NCBI RefSeq assembly: GCF_001687365.1
Contig: NZ_LGLV01000009.1
Span: 62,001 to 126,000, forward strand
DNA: 64,000 nucleotides
Reading direction: 5' to 3'
DNA from: Pararhizobium polonicum
GTDB taxonomy: Bacteria; Pseudomonadota; Alphaproteobacteria; Rhizobiales; Rhizobiaceae
Below, in pieces: positions 7,813 through 16,788 of this stretch (its first letter is position 1; each line of letters starts with the position of its first letter). Both the position numbers and the translations under genes were made by a program. The notes beneath the pieces were generated by a model. That model did not search any database, was not told the origin of the DNA, and saw only the letters and a program-made list of their open reading frames with translations.

Positions 7813-9414
7813 ATGAGGCGGCGCGTTGCCATCAGTATTTTGGGAACCACCCTGGATATGGGGAAATGGGACAACCGCTGGAGCCGCTGGCGGCCCAATG
7901 TCGGGCTTTGCCAGCAAGCCGGTCTGTTCATCGACCGGCTGGAGCTGATCCACGACAACCATGCGAGCGCGCTGGCCAGCCGGATCATTGCCGATATTGG
8001 AACCGTTTCGCCTGCGACGGAGGTGCGCAGCAATGTCATCAATTTTCGCGACCCCTGGGATTTTTCCGAGGTCTATACGCATCTGCGCGACTTCGCCCGC
8101 AGCTACGCATTCGATCCCGACACGGAAGACTATCTGATCAATATCACCACCGGTACGCATGTGGCCCAGATCTGCTGGTTCCTGCTGACCGAGGCGCGTA
8201 TCATCCCGGGCCGTTTGCTACAGCTTTCGCCACCGCGCGACCGCGAGCCGGATCAGGACTTTGCCGGCACGCACCGGATTATCGACCTTGATCTCTCGCG
8301 CTACGACGAAATCGCCAAACGCTTCGCCTCCGAGCGCGAAGACGCGGCGTCCTTCCTGAAATCGGGGATTTCGACCCGCAACGTCGCCTTCAACCAGATG
8401 ATCGACGAGATCGAACGGGTGGTCATCCGCTCGACAGCCCCCGTTCTGCTCACCGGCCCGACAGGAGCGGGCAAATCCCAGCTTGCCCGCAAGATCTATG
8501 AACTCAAGAAAAGCCAGCGCAAGGTCAGCGGTCCCTTCGTCGAGGTCAACTGTGCGACGTTGCGCGGCGACCAGGCCATGTCCACCCTTTTCGGGCATGT
8601 GAAAGGCGCATTTACCGGAGCACTTGGCGAGCGCTCGGGTTTGCTCAAATCGGCTGACAAGGGCGTGCTGTTTCTCGACGAGATCGGCGAGCTCGGTATC
8701 GACGAACAGGCCATGTGCCTGCGCGCGATCGAAGAAAAACGCTTCCTGCCCGTCGGTGCAGACAGGGAGGTTTCTGCGGACTTCCAGCTTCTTGCCGGCA
8801 CCAACCGTGATCTCGGCGAGGATGTGCGCAAGGGCAAGTTCCGCGAGGATCTTTATGCACGCCTCAACCTCTGGACCTTCCAGCTGCCGGCATTGTGCGA
8901 GCGCAAGGAGGACATCGAGCCCAATCTCGACTTCGAACTCAAGCGCTTTCTGGAACGTGAGGGAGAGAACGTGACATTCAACAAGGAAGCGCGCGATCGT
9001 TACCTCGCCTTCGCGACCGGCCCGCAGGCAATCTGGACCGCCAACTTCCGCGACCTGTCGGCCTCCGTCACGCGCATGGCGACGCTGGCGCCGCATGGAC
9101 GCATTACGATCGATGTCGTCGATGACGAGGTCCGGAGGCTGAATGCCTTCTGGCGTCTCTCGAATAACGATGTTGCAGCCGATGCAATCCTCAACGAACT
9201 CCTGGGCCAGGACGCTGCCGCTCGTCTCGACCGCTTCGATGCCGCACAGCTTGCCACCGTGCTCCATACCTGCCGGGAGCACATCAGCGCCAGCTCCGCC
9301 GGCAGGGCCCTGTTCGCACACTCGCGGCTGGAGAAAAAAAGCAGCAACGACGCCGATCGGCTGGTCAAATACCTTGCCCGCTTTGATCTGAAGTTCGAGG
9401 ACATCAGGAAGTAG
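7813..9414 (+). CDS. rtcR: RtcR, sigma-54-dependent activator of the RNA repair operon
   Basis: 533-residue enhancer-binding protein. The N-terminal part (about residues 1-180) is the RtcR regulatory domain, a CARF-type fold reported to sense RNA-derived ligands in relatives. The central AAA+ domain has Walker A GPTGAGKS near residue 215, the sigma-54 contact loop GAFTGA near 266 and Walker B VLFLDEIGELG near 290. The C-terminus ends in a helix-rich DNA-binding region. It is transcribed away from rsr across a 211-bp intergenic region that contains the sigma-54 promoter. No motif is missing, so it should be a working activator. Confidence 0.93.
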   Translation: MRRRVAISILGTTLDMGKWDNRWSRWRPNVGLCQQAGLFIDRLELIHDNHASALASRIIADIGTVSPATEVRSNVINFRDPWDFSEVYTHLRDFARSYAFDPDTEDYLINITTGTHVAQICWFLLTEARIIPGRLLQLSPPRDREPDQDFAGTHRIIDLDLSRYDEIAKRFASEREDAASFLKSGISTRNVAFNQMIDEIERVVIRSTAPVLLTGPTGAGKSQLARKIYELKKSQRKVSGPFVEVNCATLRGDQAMSTLFGHVKGAFTGALGERSGLLKSADKGVLFLDEIGELGIDEQAMCLRAIEEKRFLPVGADREVSADFQLLAGTNRDLGEDVRKGKFREDLYARLNLWTFQLPALCERKEDIEPNLDFELKRFLEREGENVTFNKEARDRYLAFATGPQAIWTANFRDLSASVTRMATLAPHGRITIDVVDDEVRRLNAFWRLSNNDVAADAILNELLGQDAAARLDRFDAAQLATVLHTCREHISASSAGRALFAHSRLEKKSSNDADRLVKYLARFDLKFEDIRK

Positions 9415-9471
9415 GGACGCTGAGTGCGCAAGGAAACGGCCGGCATCAGCCTGCATATGGCTTATGAGCAG

Positions 9472-9504
9472 CCAGACCGCCGATGATTTTCGATGGCGGT
9501 CTGG
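9472..9504. terminator. Hairpin between convergent rtcR and katE
   Basis: CCAGACCGCC at 9472-9481 pairs perfectly with GGCGGTCTGG at 9495-9504. It lies 57 bp after rtcR and 26 bp after katE on the opposite strand, so it may end both messages. No strong T-run follows. Confidence 0.6.
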
Positions 9505-9529
9505 CCGTTCTTGCGGTCGTGGCCTGGCG

Positions 9530-11611
9530 TCAGAGCGGTAGCTTCACCTTCTTTTCCCGCGACCAATCGCGGCTCGAGAGCTTGTCGGTCAGGGCTTTGG
9601 CGCCGCCACCTGCCAGGTTGAAGAAGAACCCGTCATGGATGACGCCGGCCTTGTCGAGCAGGGCTTTTGCCCCATCCGTATGGCCGATGGCCTTGCAATG
9701 GGCATAGGCATCGGAGACGAAGTCGAGTGCTGCCTTTTCTCCGGCAAGCAATTCTGCTCCCTCGGTTGATAGAACAAGCGCGATCGCATCGAACAGAACC
9801 GAAGGGGCGCCGTCGATCTTTTCGTCGGCTTCGAGCTTGCCGCCGCCTTTCAGTTGCACACCTGCGACCTTCGGCGCGATGATCTTGACCGCAGCTCCGG
9901 CGGCTTTGGCCGCCGATTTCAGGGCTTCCACGACGGAACCGTCGGCCCCGTCGGAGACGAGGATCCCGAGACAGCGCCCCTGTGTCGGCGCCTGATGTTT
10001 CAGGATGGAAAGCGCATCCGAAGGAGCCATGTCGACCGGCGCCTTTGCCGGAGGCAGGGCCGGCGGCAGATCCATCCCCAGCCCATCCGCAATGCGGCTG
10101 GCCATGCTCTCGTCGATATTGCGCAGCTGCGCCAGCACCCGCTTTCTGACATGCTTCAGTTGAACCTTCGACAGTTCGAACACGATGGCGGCGATGATGT
10201 GGTTCTGCTCGACGGCGGTCTGCGAGGCGAAGAATTGCCGTGCCTGGCTGAAATGGTCGGCAAAGGTCTCCGGCCGGATGCGCCGCTTTTCCGTTGCCGG
10301 TTCGGCAAAGGCCGCAATAGAGACGAAACCCTGCTCGGAGGGGCGGGGACCGGCGTCTTCGCCCGCCTCATCCAGGCTGTTCGGCTCGTAATTCGCCCGG
10401 CCCCTGGGCACCTGCGTCTGCATCATTCCGTCACGCTGGAAATTGTGCATCGGGCATTTGGGTGCGTTAATCGGGATCTGGTGGAAATTCGCTGTTCCGA
10501 GCCGTGATTTCTGGGTGTCGAGATAGGAGAACAGTCGCCCCTGCAAAAGCGGGTCGTTGGAGAAATCGATCCCCGGCACGATGTTCGAAGGCAGAAACGC
10601 CACCTGCTCGGTCTCGGCGAAGAAATTATCGGGGTAACGATCCAGCACCATGCGACCGATGATTTGTACCGGCACATCCTCCTCGGGGATGAGCTTGGTC
10701 GGGTCCAGCACGTCATAGGGCTGTTTGTCGGCCCAGGCTTCATCGAAGACCTGAATGCCAAGGTCCCATTCCGGAAAGTTTCCCGCCTGGATCGCGTCGT
10801 ACAGGTCGCGACGATGATAGTCGGGATCGGCGCCCGAGATCTTGACTGCCTCGTCCCAGGTCGTCGACTGAACGCCGAGCTTCGGCTTCCAGTGGAACTT
10901 GACCATCGTCGCCTCGCCCTTGGCATTGACAAGACGGAAGGTGTGGATGCCGAAACCCTCCATCATCCGCAGGCTGCGCGGAATGCCGCGGTCCGACATT
11001 GCCCACATGACCATGTGCATGCTTTCGGGCATCAGCGAGACGAAGTCCCAAAACGTGTCATGCGCCGACGCCGCCTGCGGGAAGCCCCGGTCGGCCTCGG
11101 GTTTTACCGCATGTATCAGGTCGGGGAATTTCATCGCATCCTGGATGAAGAAAACCGGGATATTATTGCCGACCAGATCCCAATTGCCTTCTTTGGTGTA
11201 GAACTTGACCGCAAAGCCGCGCACGTCGCGCGGTGTATCCTTTGATCCTTTGGAGCCGGCCACGGTGGAAATACGAGCGAAAACCGGAATCTTCGCACCT
11301 TTCTTCTGAAACAGCGAGGCGCGTGTCAGTTCCGGGATAGCCTTCGTGCATTCGAAATAACCGTGCGCGCCGGTGGCCCTTGCATGGACGATCCGCTCGG
11401 GGATCCGTTCGTGATCGAAGTGGAAGATCTTTTCGCGCAGGACGAAATCTTCAAGCAGCGCTGGCCCCCGATGCCCGGCCTTCAGTGAATTCTGGTTGTC
11501 GGAGATCGGCACGCCGTGATTGGTGGTCTGCACCGGGCCTCCGCGCTGCTGGGTCTCGCCGCCGGACCCTTGAGGGATACCGTGGTCATCGCCTTGTGTC
11601 TTCCTCGCCAT
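9530..11611 (-). CDS. katE: Large-subunit catalase, HPII type
   Basis: Clade 2 monofunctional heme catalase (2 H2O2 to 2 H2O and O2), 693 residues, like the 753-residue E. coli KatE. The distal His lies in [16 protein letters not shown], the Asn in [14 protein letters not shown], and the proximal heme Tyr in [14 protein letters not shown]. After about residue 530 comes the extra C-terminal flavodoxin/DJ-1-like domain of large catalases. ATG 11611 follows a clear ribosome site (AAGGAGAGAG). An EcfG-like promoter sequence lies about 225 bp upstream, consistent with stationary-phase or general stress expression. It is monocistronic. Confidence 0.95.
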   Translation of the reverse strand: MARKTQGDDHGIPQGSGGETQQRGGPVQTTNHGVPISDNQNSLKAGHRGPALLEDFVLREKIFHFDHERIPERIVHARATGAHGYFECTKAIPELTRASLFQKKGAKIPVFARISTVAGSKGSKDTPRDVRGFAVKFYTKEGNWDLVGNNIPVFFIQDAMKFPDLIHAVKPEADRGFPQAASAHDTFWDFVSLMPESMHMVMWAMSDRGIPRSLRMMEGFGIHTFRLVNAKGEATMVKFHWKPKLGVQSTTWDEAVKISGADPDYHRRDLYDAIQAGNFPEWDLGIQVFDEAWADKQPYDVLDPTKLIPEEDVPVQIIGRMVLDRYPDNFFAETEQVAFLPSNIVPGIDFSNDPLLQGRLFSYLDTQKSRLGTANFHQIPINAPKCPMHNFQRDGMMQTQVPRGRANYEPNSLDEAGEDAGPRPSEQGFVSIAAFAEPATEKRRIRPETFADHFSQARQFFASQTAVEQNHIIAAIVFELSKVQLKHVRKRVLAQLRNIDESMASRIADGLGMDLPPALPPAKAPVDMAPSDALSILKHQAPTQGRCLGILVSDGADGSVVEALKSAAKAAGAAVKIIAPKVAGVQLKGGGKLEADEKIDGAPSVLFDAIALVLSTEGAELLAGEKAALDFVSDAYAHCKAIGHTDGAKALLDKAGVIHDGFFFNLAGGGAKALTDKLSSRDWSREKKVKLPL

Positions 11612-11835
11612 TTTCTCTCTCTCCTTGTTGAACTGGGTTCACTGACTTGAAGATTGGCTTCGGTTGGGCGGGCCATTTTTCCCGGGGCAGGTGTTGACCC
11701 CGGCGCTCTTTCGAACAGCCGAAGGGAGCGCGCGCAATCCATTGGGGAAAGGTGTCGGCACCCATCGGGTCTGCGTCTGCACTTGAAGTTGAATTTTTCA
11801 CGAAGGCGCTATCATAGCTGATCACTCGGTGGTCA

Positions 11836-11860
11836 AACGCGTCAATCCGCGCGAAGTTCC
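11836..11860 (-). promoter_or_regulatory. Candidate EcfG (general stress sigma factor) promoter for katE
   Basis: On the minus strand GGAAC (11860-11856) is followed after exactly 16 nt by CGTT (11839-11836), the alphaproteobacterial EcfG consensus. It points toward katE, about 225 bp before its start codon. The remaining 11612-12154 interval has no gene I can support. Confidence 0.5.
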
Positions 11861-12154
11861 ATGGGCCGGGATGATCCGGTCCTTGTCGTGCCGTCGCCAT
11901 TTTCGTGGCGTTCTTGCCAGTGATGTCGCGGCGATGAGGAACCATTGACCGTCGTGCGGTAGCACCGGTCTCGCACCGGATTCTCTCGTGGATTTTGCTC
12001 AAGCACTCGCCGTGGAACCATGACGTTCTGACGGTATCGGGAGCCCACGCCGGGTGAAGCGTGTGTGCGGCCTTAATCGGCAGGCTGTCGTCTTTGCACC
12101 GCGCCGATGTCGTTTTCACCGCCGCTGTTTGCTTCCGCCCGTGGTCTGTTCGTG

Positions 12155-12365
12155 ATGTTCAGGGTGCCATGTCGACAGTGAAGGATATGGATAATTGGGA
12201 AGCCGGTGCGATGCCGGCGCTGCCCCCGCAACGGTAGCGGAACTGCAAATCTCGACGGACATCATCGGGGGAGAATACCCCGGGAAGGTCCGAAAGGATG
12301 GTTCCGAAGTCCGGAAACCAGCCTTGAACGGAATAACCCGGCGGATTGCGGTGGGCGATCAGGAG
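12155..12365 (+). ncRNA. Cobalamin (AdoCbl) riboswitch
   Basis: Contains the conserved core of cobalamin riboswitches: GGGAAGCCGGTGCGATGCCG, then GCTGCCCCCGCAACGGTA (12219-12236), and farther on the box AAGTCCGGAAACCAGCC at 12307-12323, with the expected spacing. It senses adenosylcobalamin and normally lowers expression when B12 is abundant. The next gene on the same strand is fdhA, about 200 nt downstream. Between them are two GC hairpins (12482-12498 and 12515-12533); the second lies 35 nt before the start codon and could form the expression platform. Confidence 0.88.
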
Positions 12366-12567
12366 GCGGGACGTGGCAGGTTTGCATCTGCACCGTTCAT
12401 TCTCTCATCCCCGTCTTCCGTGTGTAGACACCTTTGGGTTCGGCCGCCTCGGCCTCATCCGGAGGCGTTGTGGTTATCCGGCCTGCAGAGGAGGCAGGTT
12501 GTCTGGAATGGTTTGCCGCCTCTTTTGGGCGGCGGATCGAGATATTGCGACCATAGGAGGAGTTTAC

Positions 12568-13758
12568 ATGAGCAGAAACAGAGGCGTCGTCTATTTGCGG
12601 CCCGGCAAGGTCGAGGTCAGGGACATCGACGACCCAAAACTCGAGGCACCGGACGGCCGCCGGATCGAACACGGGGTCATCCTGAAGGTGATCTCAACCA
12701 ATATCTGCGGTTCGGACCAGCATATGGTGCGCGGCCGGACCACGGCCATGCCGGGCCTTGTTCTCGGACACGAGATTACCGGTGAGGTGATCGAGAAGGG
12801 CATCGATGTGGAGATGCTGGAGGTCGGCGATATTGTTTCGGTGCCGTTCAACGTTGCCTGCGGCCGCTGCCGCTGCTGCAAGTCTCAGGATACCGGTGTC
12901 TGCCTGACCGTGAATCCGTCGCGTGCCGGCGGCGCCTATGGTTATGTCGATATGGGCGGCTGGATCGGTGGACAGGCGCGCTACGTCACCATTCCCTATG
13001 CCGATTTCAATCTGCTGAAATTCCCGGATCGCGACAAGGCGATGGCGAAGATCCGTGATCTCACCATGCTTTCCGATATCCTGCCCACCGGTTTCCATGG
13101 TGCGGTGCGCGCCGGTGTCGGGGTGGGGTCCACCGTCTATGTCGCGGGCGCCGGTCCGGTCGGTCTCGCGGCTGCCGCCTCTGCCCGCATTCTCGGTGCG
13201 GCCGTCGTCATGATCGGCGACTTCAACAAGGATCGTCTTGCCCACGCGGCGAGAGTTGGCTTCGAACCGATCGACCTGTCGAAGAGTGATCGCCTTGGAG
13301 ACATGATTGCGCAGGTCGTCGGCACCAACGAGGTGGACAGTGCAATCGATGCCGTCGGTTTCGAGGCTCGCGGTCATGCGGGGGGCGAGCAGCCGGCCAT
13401 CGTGCTCAACCAGATGATGGAAATCACGCGCGCGGCGGGGTCGATCGGTATTCCGGGCCTCTATGTGACCGAGGATCCGGGCGCCGTCGACAATGCCGCC
13501 AAGCAGGGCAACCTGTCGCTCCGTTTCGGTCTCGGCTGGGCCAAGGCACAGTCGTTCCATACCGGCCAGACGCCGGTGCTCAAGTACAATCGCCAACTGA
13601 TGCAGGCGATCCTGCATGACCGGCTGCCGATCGCCGATATCGTCAATGCGAAGGTGATCCCGCTCGATGATGCGGTTCAGGGCTACGAGAGCTTCGACCA
13701 GGGGGCCGCGACCAAATACGTCCTTGATCCGCACGGCGACCTTGTAAAGGCGGCCTGA
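12568..13758 (+). CDS. fdhA: Glutathione-independent formaldehyde dehydrogenase (zinc, NAD)
   Basis: 396-residue zinc-containing alcohol dehydrogenase-family enzyme, closely following Pseudomonas putida FDH, which oxidises formaldehyde to formate with bound NAD and no glutathione. Catalytic zinc ligands lie in NICGSDQHM and GLVLGHEITGEV; structural zinc cysteines in CGRCRCCKSQDTGVC. The nucleotide-binding motif VYVAGAGPVGLAA is near residue 190. The long insertion and the segment IPGLYVTEDPGAVD are typical of this subgroup. ATG 12568 has the strong ribosome site TAGGAGGAG. The unusual point is a cobalamin riboswitch upstream. Possible roles are detoxifying formaldehyde from demethylation or acting on another aldehyde. 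Confidence 0.93.
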   Translation: MSRNRGVVYLRPGKVEVRDIDDPKLEAPDGRRIEHGVILKVISTNICGSDQHMVRGRTTAMPGLVLGHEITGEVIEKGIDVEMLEVGDIVSVPFNVACGRCRCCKSQDTGVCLTVNPSRAGGAYGYVDMGGWIGGQARYVTIPYADFNLLKFPDRDKAMAKIRDLTMLSDILPTGFHGAVRAGVGVGSTVYVAGAGPVGLAAAASARILGAAVVMIGDFNKDRLAHAARVGFEPIDLSKSDRLGDMIAQVVGTNEVDSAIDAVGFEARGHAGGEQPAIVLNQMMEITRAAGSIGIPGLYVTEDPGAVDNAAKQGNLSLRFGLGWAKAQSFHTGQTPVLKYNRQLMQAILHDRLPIADIVNAKVIPLDDAVQGYESFDQGAATKYVLDPHGDLVKAA

Positions 13759-14133
13759 CGCATCACGCCGCGACGTAACTCCGTGAATCAAGAGTGGATG
13801 GCCGGGCCGTAATGTCCGGCCATCCTCGTTTCCAGCCAAGGGGCTGTATTGGGCAGCGTTGGGCTCTTCGTCCACGTCCGCAGCGAAACGGCCGTCATCG
13901 AGGGACTTGATGGTGCCGGTGACGGAATACACGGGAATATCAACCCCGCGCGCACTCGCTGTTGACAGTCCTCCTGCCACGCGTGAAGCAAAATACAACC
14001 GGGTTGGAAGACCTTGAACCGGAGCGCCAGAGCCCGAAGGCCTGGCGCAGGCAGCATCTGCAAAGCTGCTCGTCAAAGGAAAGGGGGACTGCCGCGTTGC
14101 AGAAATCCTGAACGCAAGCAGTCCCCCGTCAGC
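13759..14133. other. Intergenic stretch between fdhA and the ABC permease
   Basis: 375 bp between converging genes. Open frames on the minus strand run through it into antisense of fdhA, but they have no ribosome site and no family I recognise. A direct remnant of a lost gene is possible. I see no clear terminator. Confidence 0.4.
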
Positions 14134-14910
14134 CTATGCCGTTCTCTCTTCCGTGGCGTTCGGTCTCCACTTGATGAGCCGGCCTTCCAGCACGTCGAGA
14201 ATGCGGTCGATGATGAGCACGAACATGGCCAGGATAATGATGCCTGCGAACACGCCAACCGCATCGAAATTGCCTTCCGCCTGGGCGATCAGATAGCCGA
14301 GGCCGGCCGAGGAGCCGAGATATTCGCCGATGATGGCGCCGACCACCGCGAAACCGACGGAGGTGCGAAGCGAGGACAGGATCCAGCTTGCCGCAGCGGG
14401 AAAATAGACGTGCCGCAGCAGATCAGACCGCTTGGCGCCGAGGATCTTCGCGTTGGCAAGGACGACCGGATTGACTTCGCGCACGCCCTGCATGGCGTTG
14501 AAGAAGGTGATGAAGAACACCAGCGTTACGGCCAGCGCCACCTTCGACCAGAGCCCGAGCCCCAGCCAAAGCACGAAAATCGGTGCAAGCACGACGCGGG
14601 GAATGGCGTTCAGGCCCTTGATGAAGGGATCCAGAATCCGTGCCGCGCTACGGCTCAGGCCAAGCCATACGCCGGCCGCAACGCCCAACCCAGTACCGAT
14701 GACATAACCCAGCACGGTCTCCGTCAGTGTGATCGAGACATGGCGATAGAAGCCGGGATCGGCAATCCAGCTGACAATCTGGTTGAAGATGTCGAGTGGA
14801 GCCGGAAAGAAGAAGACGTCGATGAAGCCGGCGGTCACGCCGAGCTGCCAGCCGCCGAGGATAAAAACCAGCATACCGATCTGGATCATGCGTTCAGTCA
14901 CGACGTTCAT
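14134..14910 (-). CDS. ABC transporter permease (nitrate/taurine/thiamine-precursor type)
   Basis: 258-residue inner-membrane permease of the BPD/SsuC-TauC type with six helices. The EAA-like cytoplasmic loop is seen around AKILGAKRSDLLRHVYFPAA. The start at 14910 overlaps the ATPase gene by 17 bp, which indicates coupling; longer open frame upstream lies inside the ATPase and is rejected. With the ATPase and the NMT1-type binding protein upstream it forms one importer. The substrate is not readable; family members move taurine, sulfonates, pyrimidine precursors, riboflavin or aromatic acids. Confidence 0.88.
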   Translation of the reverse strand: MNVVTERMIQIGMLVFILGGWQLGVTAGFIDVFFFPAPLDIFNQIVSWIADPGFYRHVSITLTETVLGYVIGTGLGVAAGVWLGLSRSAARILDPFIKGLNAIPRVVLAPIFVLWLGLGLWSKVALAVTLVFFITFFNAMQGVREVNPVVLANAKILGAKRSDLLRHVYFPAAASWILSSLRTSVGFAVVGAIIGEYLGSSAGLGYLIAQAEGNFDAVGVFAGIIILAMFVLIIDRILDVLEGRLIKWRPNATEERTA

Positions 14911-15724
14911 AGCTTTTCTCCACTTCGCCGCGCAGGGAAGCCCAGATGTTGCGATACAGATCCATGAAGCGTGGATCGAGTTTGATCTCGGCCACATCCC
15001 GTGGCCGTTCGAGATCGACTGGGAAACTTTCGATGACCCGTGAACGGGGCCCGGCGGCCAGAATGGCGACGCGGTCTCCGAGCGCGATTGCCTCTTCGAG
15101 GTCATGTGTGATCATGACCACGGCGCGGCGCTCCTCCTGCCAGAGGCGCAGCAATTCATTCTGCATGAGATGCCGCGTGTGGATGTCGAGCGCGGAGAAG
15201 GGTTCGTCCATCAGGATGACCTTCGGGCCGGCAATGAGGGCCTGCGCCATCTGGACACGCTTGCGCTGCCCACCGGACAATTGGTGCGGATAGCGGTGCT
15301 CGAAGCCCTTGAGGCCGACCTTGGCAAGCCAGCTCATCGAGCGTTCGCGGCGCTCAGTGGCTCCAACGCCCCGGAACATCAGTCCGAGTTCGACATTCTC
15401 GATGGATGTCTTCCACGGAAGCAGCGCGTCCTGCTGGAAGAGATAGCCGATATCGTTCTGGACGCCCTTGACCGGACAGCCGTCAATCGAGACCGTTCCG
15501 CTTGCGGGCTTCAGAAGGCCCGCGATCGCATTCAAAATGGTGCTCTTTCCGCAACCGGTCGGGCCGACGATGGCGAGAAATTCGCCATCGGCAACCGTCA
15601 GATTGACGTCCTGCACCGCAACGTAGGAACCGAACGACATTGTCACAGCATCGATCGATACCATCGACTTTGCGCTTTGCTCTCCCGTCGGGATAGGCGT
15701 GGGTTTTACGACAGCCAAAGACAT
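14894..15724 (-). CDS. ABC transporter ATP-binding protein (SsuB/TauB type)
   Basis: 276-residue ATPase partner of the adjacent permease. Walker A GPTGCGKST near residue 55, Q-loop LFQQDALLPW, signature LSGGQRKRVQMAQAL, Walker B VILMDEPFSALD, and switch His in MITHDLEEA. The linkage of DEPFSALD with a PW Q-loop is typical of the nitrate/sulfonate/taurine subfamily. It lies 15 bp after the binding-protein gene in the same operon. Confidence 0.92.
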   Translation of the reverse strand: MSLAVVKPTPIPTGEQSAKSMVSIDAVTMSFGSYVAVQDVNLTVADGEFLAIVGPTGCGKSTILNAIAGLLKPASGTVSIDGCPVKGVQNDIGYLFQQDALLPWKTSIENVELGLMFRGVGATERRERSMSWLAKVGLKGFEHRYPHQLSGGQRKRVQMAQALIAGPKVILMDEPFSALDIHTRHLMQNELLRLWQEERRAVVMITHDLEEAIALGDRVAILAAGPRSRVIESFPVDLERPRDVAEIKLDPRFMDLYRNIWASLRGEVEKSYERRD

Positions 15725-15739
15725 GGCCTCCTCCTCGGA

Positions 15740-16741
15740 TCAGTTGGTAGTCTTGTCCGTGACCTTGTCCACGAATGCGTTCGTGTAGGTTTTGGAAAGA
15801 TCGATGGTTGCGGCAGCAACCTTTTCGTTAAAGCTCTTGAGAACCGCCAATGGCGTCTGCGTGTCGGTCTCGCTGAAGCGGCCGTCCACCGAGAAGATCG
15901 GCTTGGCATTCTGGACGGCCTTCACGTAGGTGTCCCGATCGCCGGAAATGAATTCCTTCGGCAGTGTTTCGACGATTTCTTCGGCGCTGTGCGTGTTCAT
16001 CCATGCCAGGGCTTTGACGGTCGCATTCGTGACCTTCTGGATGGTGTCCGGGTTCTTGTCGATATAGGACTGCGTCGCATAGAGGACGGAGGTCGGGTAG
16101 ATTCCGCCGTAGATTTCCTTGGCACCTTCGTCGCTGCGGGCGTCGATCAGAATCTTGCCGACACCCTTGGCCTCGATAAAGGTCGCCGCAGGATCGTAGT
16201 TGACCAGGAGATCGACTTTCCCTTGCTCGAGAGCCGCGACTGCGGCCGCGCCCGAGCCAACGCCGATCAGCGAGACCTCATCGGCCGAAAGATTATGGCG
16301 CTGCAGATAGTAGCGGACGAAGAAGTCGGAGGATGAGCCGGGTGCGGTGATGCCGATTTTCGCGCCCTTGATCGTCTCCGGTTTGGCCGGATCGAAAGTC
16401 GTGCTCTTGCCTCCGGCCAGAACCAGGCCTGAATTGCGCGCCAGCTGCACGAATCCGACGACGGACTTGTTCTGCGATTGCATCTGGATCGTGTGATCGT
16501 AGAAGCCGACGGCGATATCCGTCGAGCCGGCAACAAGCGCCTGCAGCGTCTTGGAGCCGCCGGACGCAAAGTTTTCGACCGTCACGTCGAGACCTTCCTT
16601 CTCGTAAAGACCGAGGCCTGCGGCAACCGGGAAGGGGAGGTTGTTGAGGTTGTAGGATCCGACGCTGATACGGACGGGTTCCGCAAAAGCCGAACCGGCG
16701 AAAGCGACGGTTGCGGCAAGAGCGAGTATGAGTTTACGCAT
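15740..16741 (-). CDS. Periplasmic substrate-binding protein, NMT1/SsuA-like
   Basis: 333 residues with a signal peptide (MRKLILALAATVAFAGSAFA, cut after the last A). The mature part has the NMT1/THI5-like fold: VSGGSK-like loop FASGGSKTLQAL near residue 65, DIAVGFYDH, and GAKIGITAPGSSSDFF. These proteins deliver small anions or heterocycles to the permease. ATG 16741 has ribosome site AGGGAGGA. It is 47 bp downstream of the PrpF-like gene, so the transported compound may feed that enzyme. Confidence 0.9.
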   Translation of the reverse strand: MRKLILALAATVAFAGSAFAEPVRISVGSYNLNNLPFPVAAGLGLYEKEGLDVTVENFASGGSKTLQALVAGSTDIAVGFYDHTIQMQSQNKSVVGFVQLARNSGLVLAGGKSTTFDPAKPETIKGAKIGITAPGSSSDFFVRYYLQRHNLSADEVSLIGVGSGAAAVAALEQGKVDLLVNYDPAATFIEAKGVGKILIDARSDEGAKEIYGGIYPTSVLYATQSYIDKNPDTIQKVTNATVKALAWMNTHSAEEIVETLPKEFISGDRDTYVKAVQNAKPIFSVDGRFSETDTQTPLAVLKSFNEKVAAATIDLSKTYTNAFVDKVTDKTTN

Positions 16742-16788
16742 GTATATTCCTCCCTGATGTGTGGCGCCCTCCCGGCAACCACTTTTGA

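Noticed and set aside
11586-12119. 177-codon minus-strand frame upstream of katE
   Set aside because: No family resemblance, and it overlaps the EcfG-like promoter and the katE ribosome site.
12694-14076. Minus-strand frame antisense to fdhA reaching the 13759-14133 gap
   Set aside because: No start signal or recognisable domain; most of it overlaps a confident gene.
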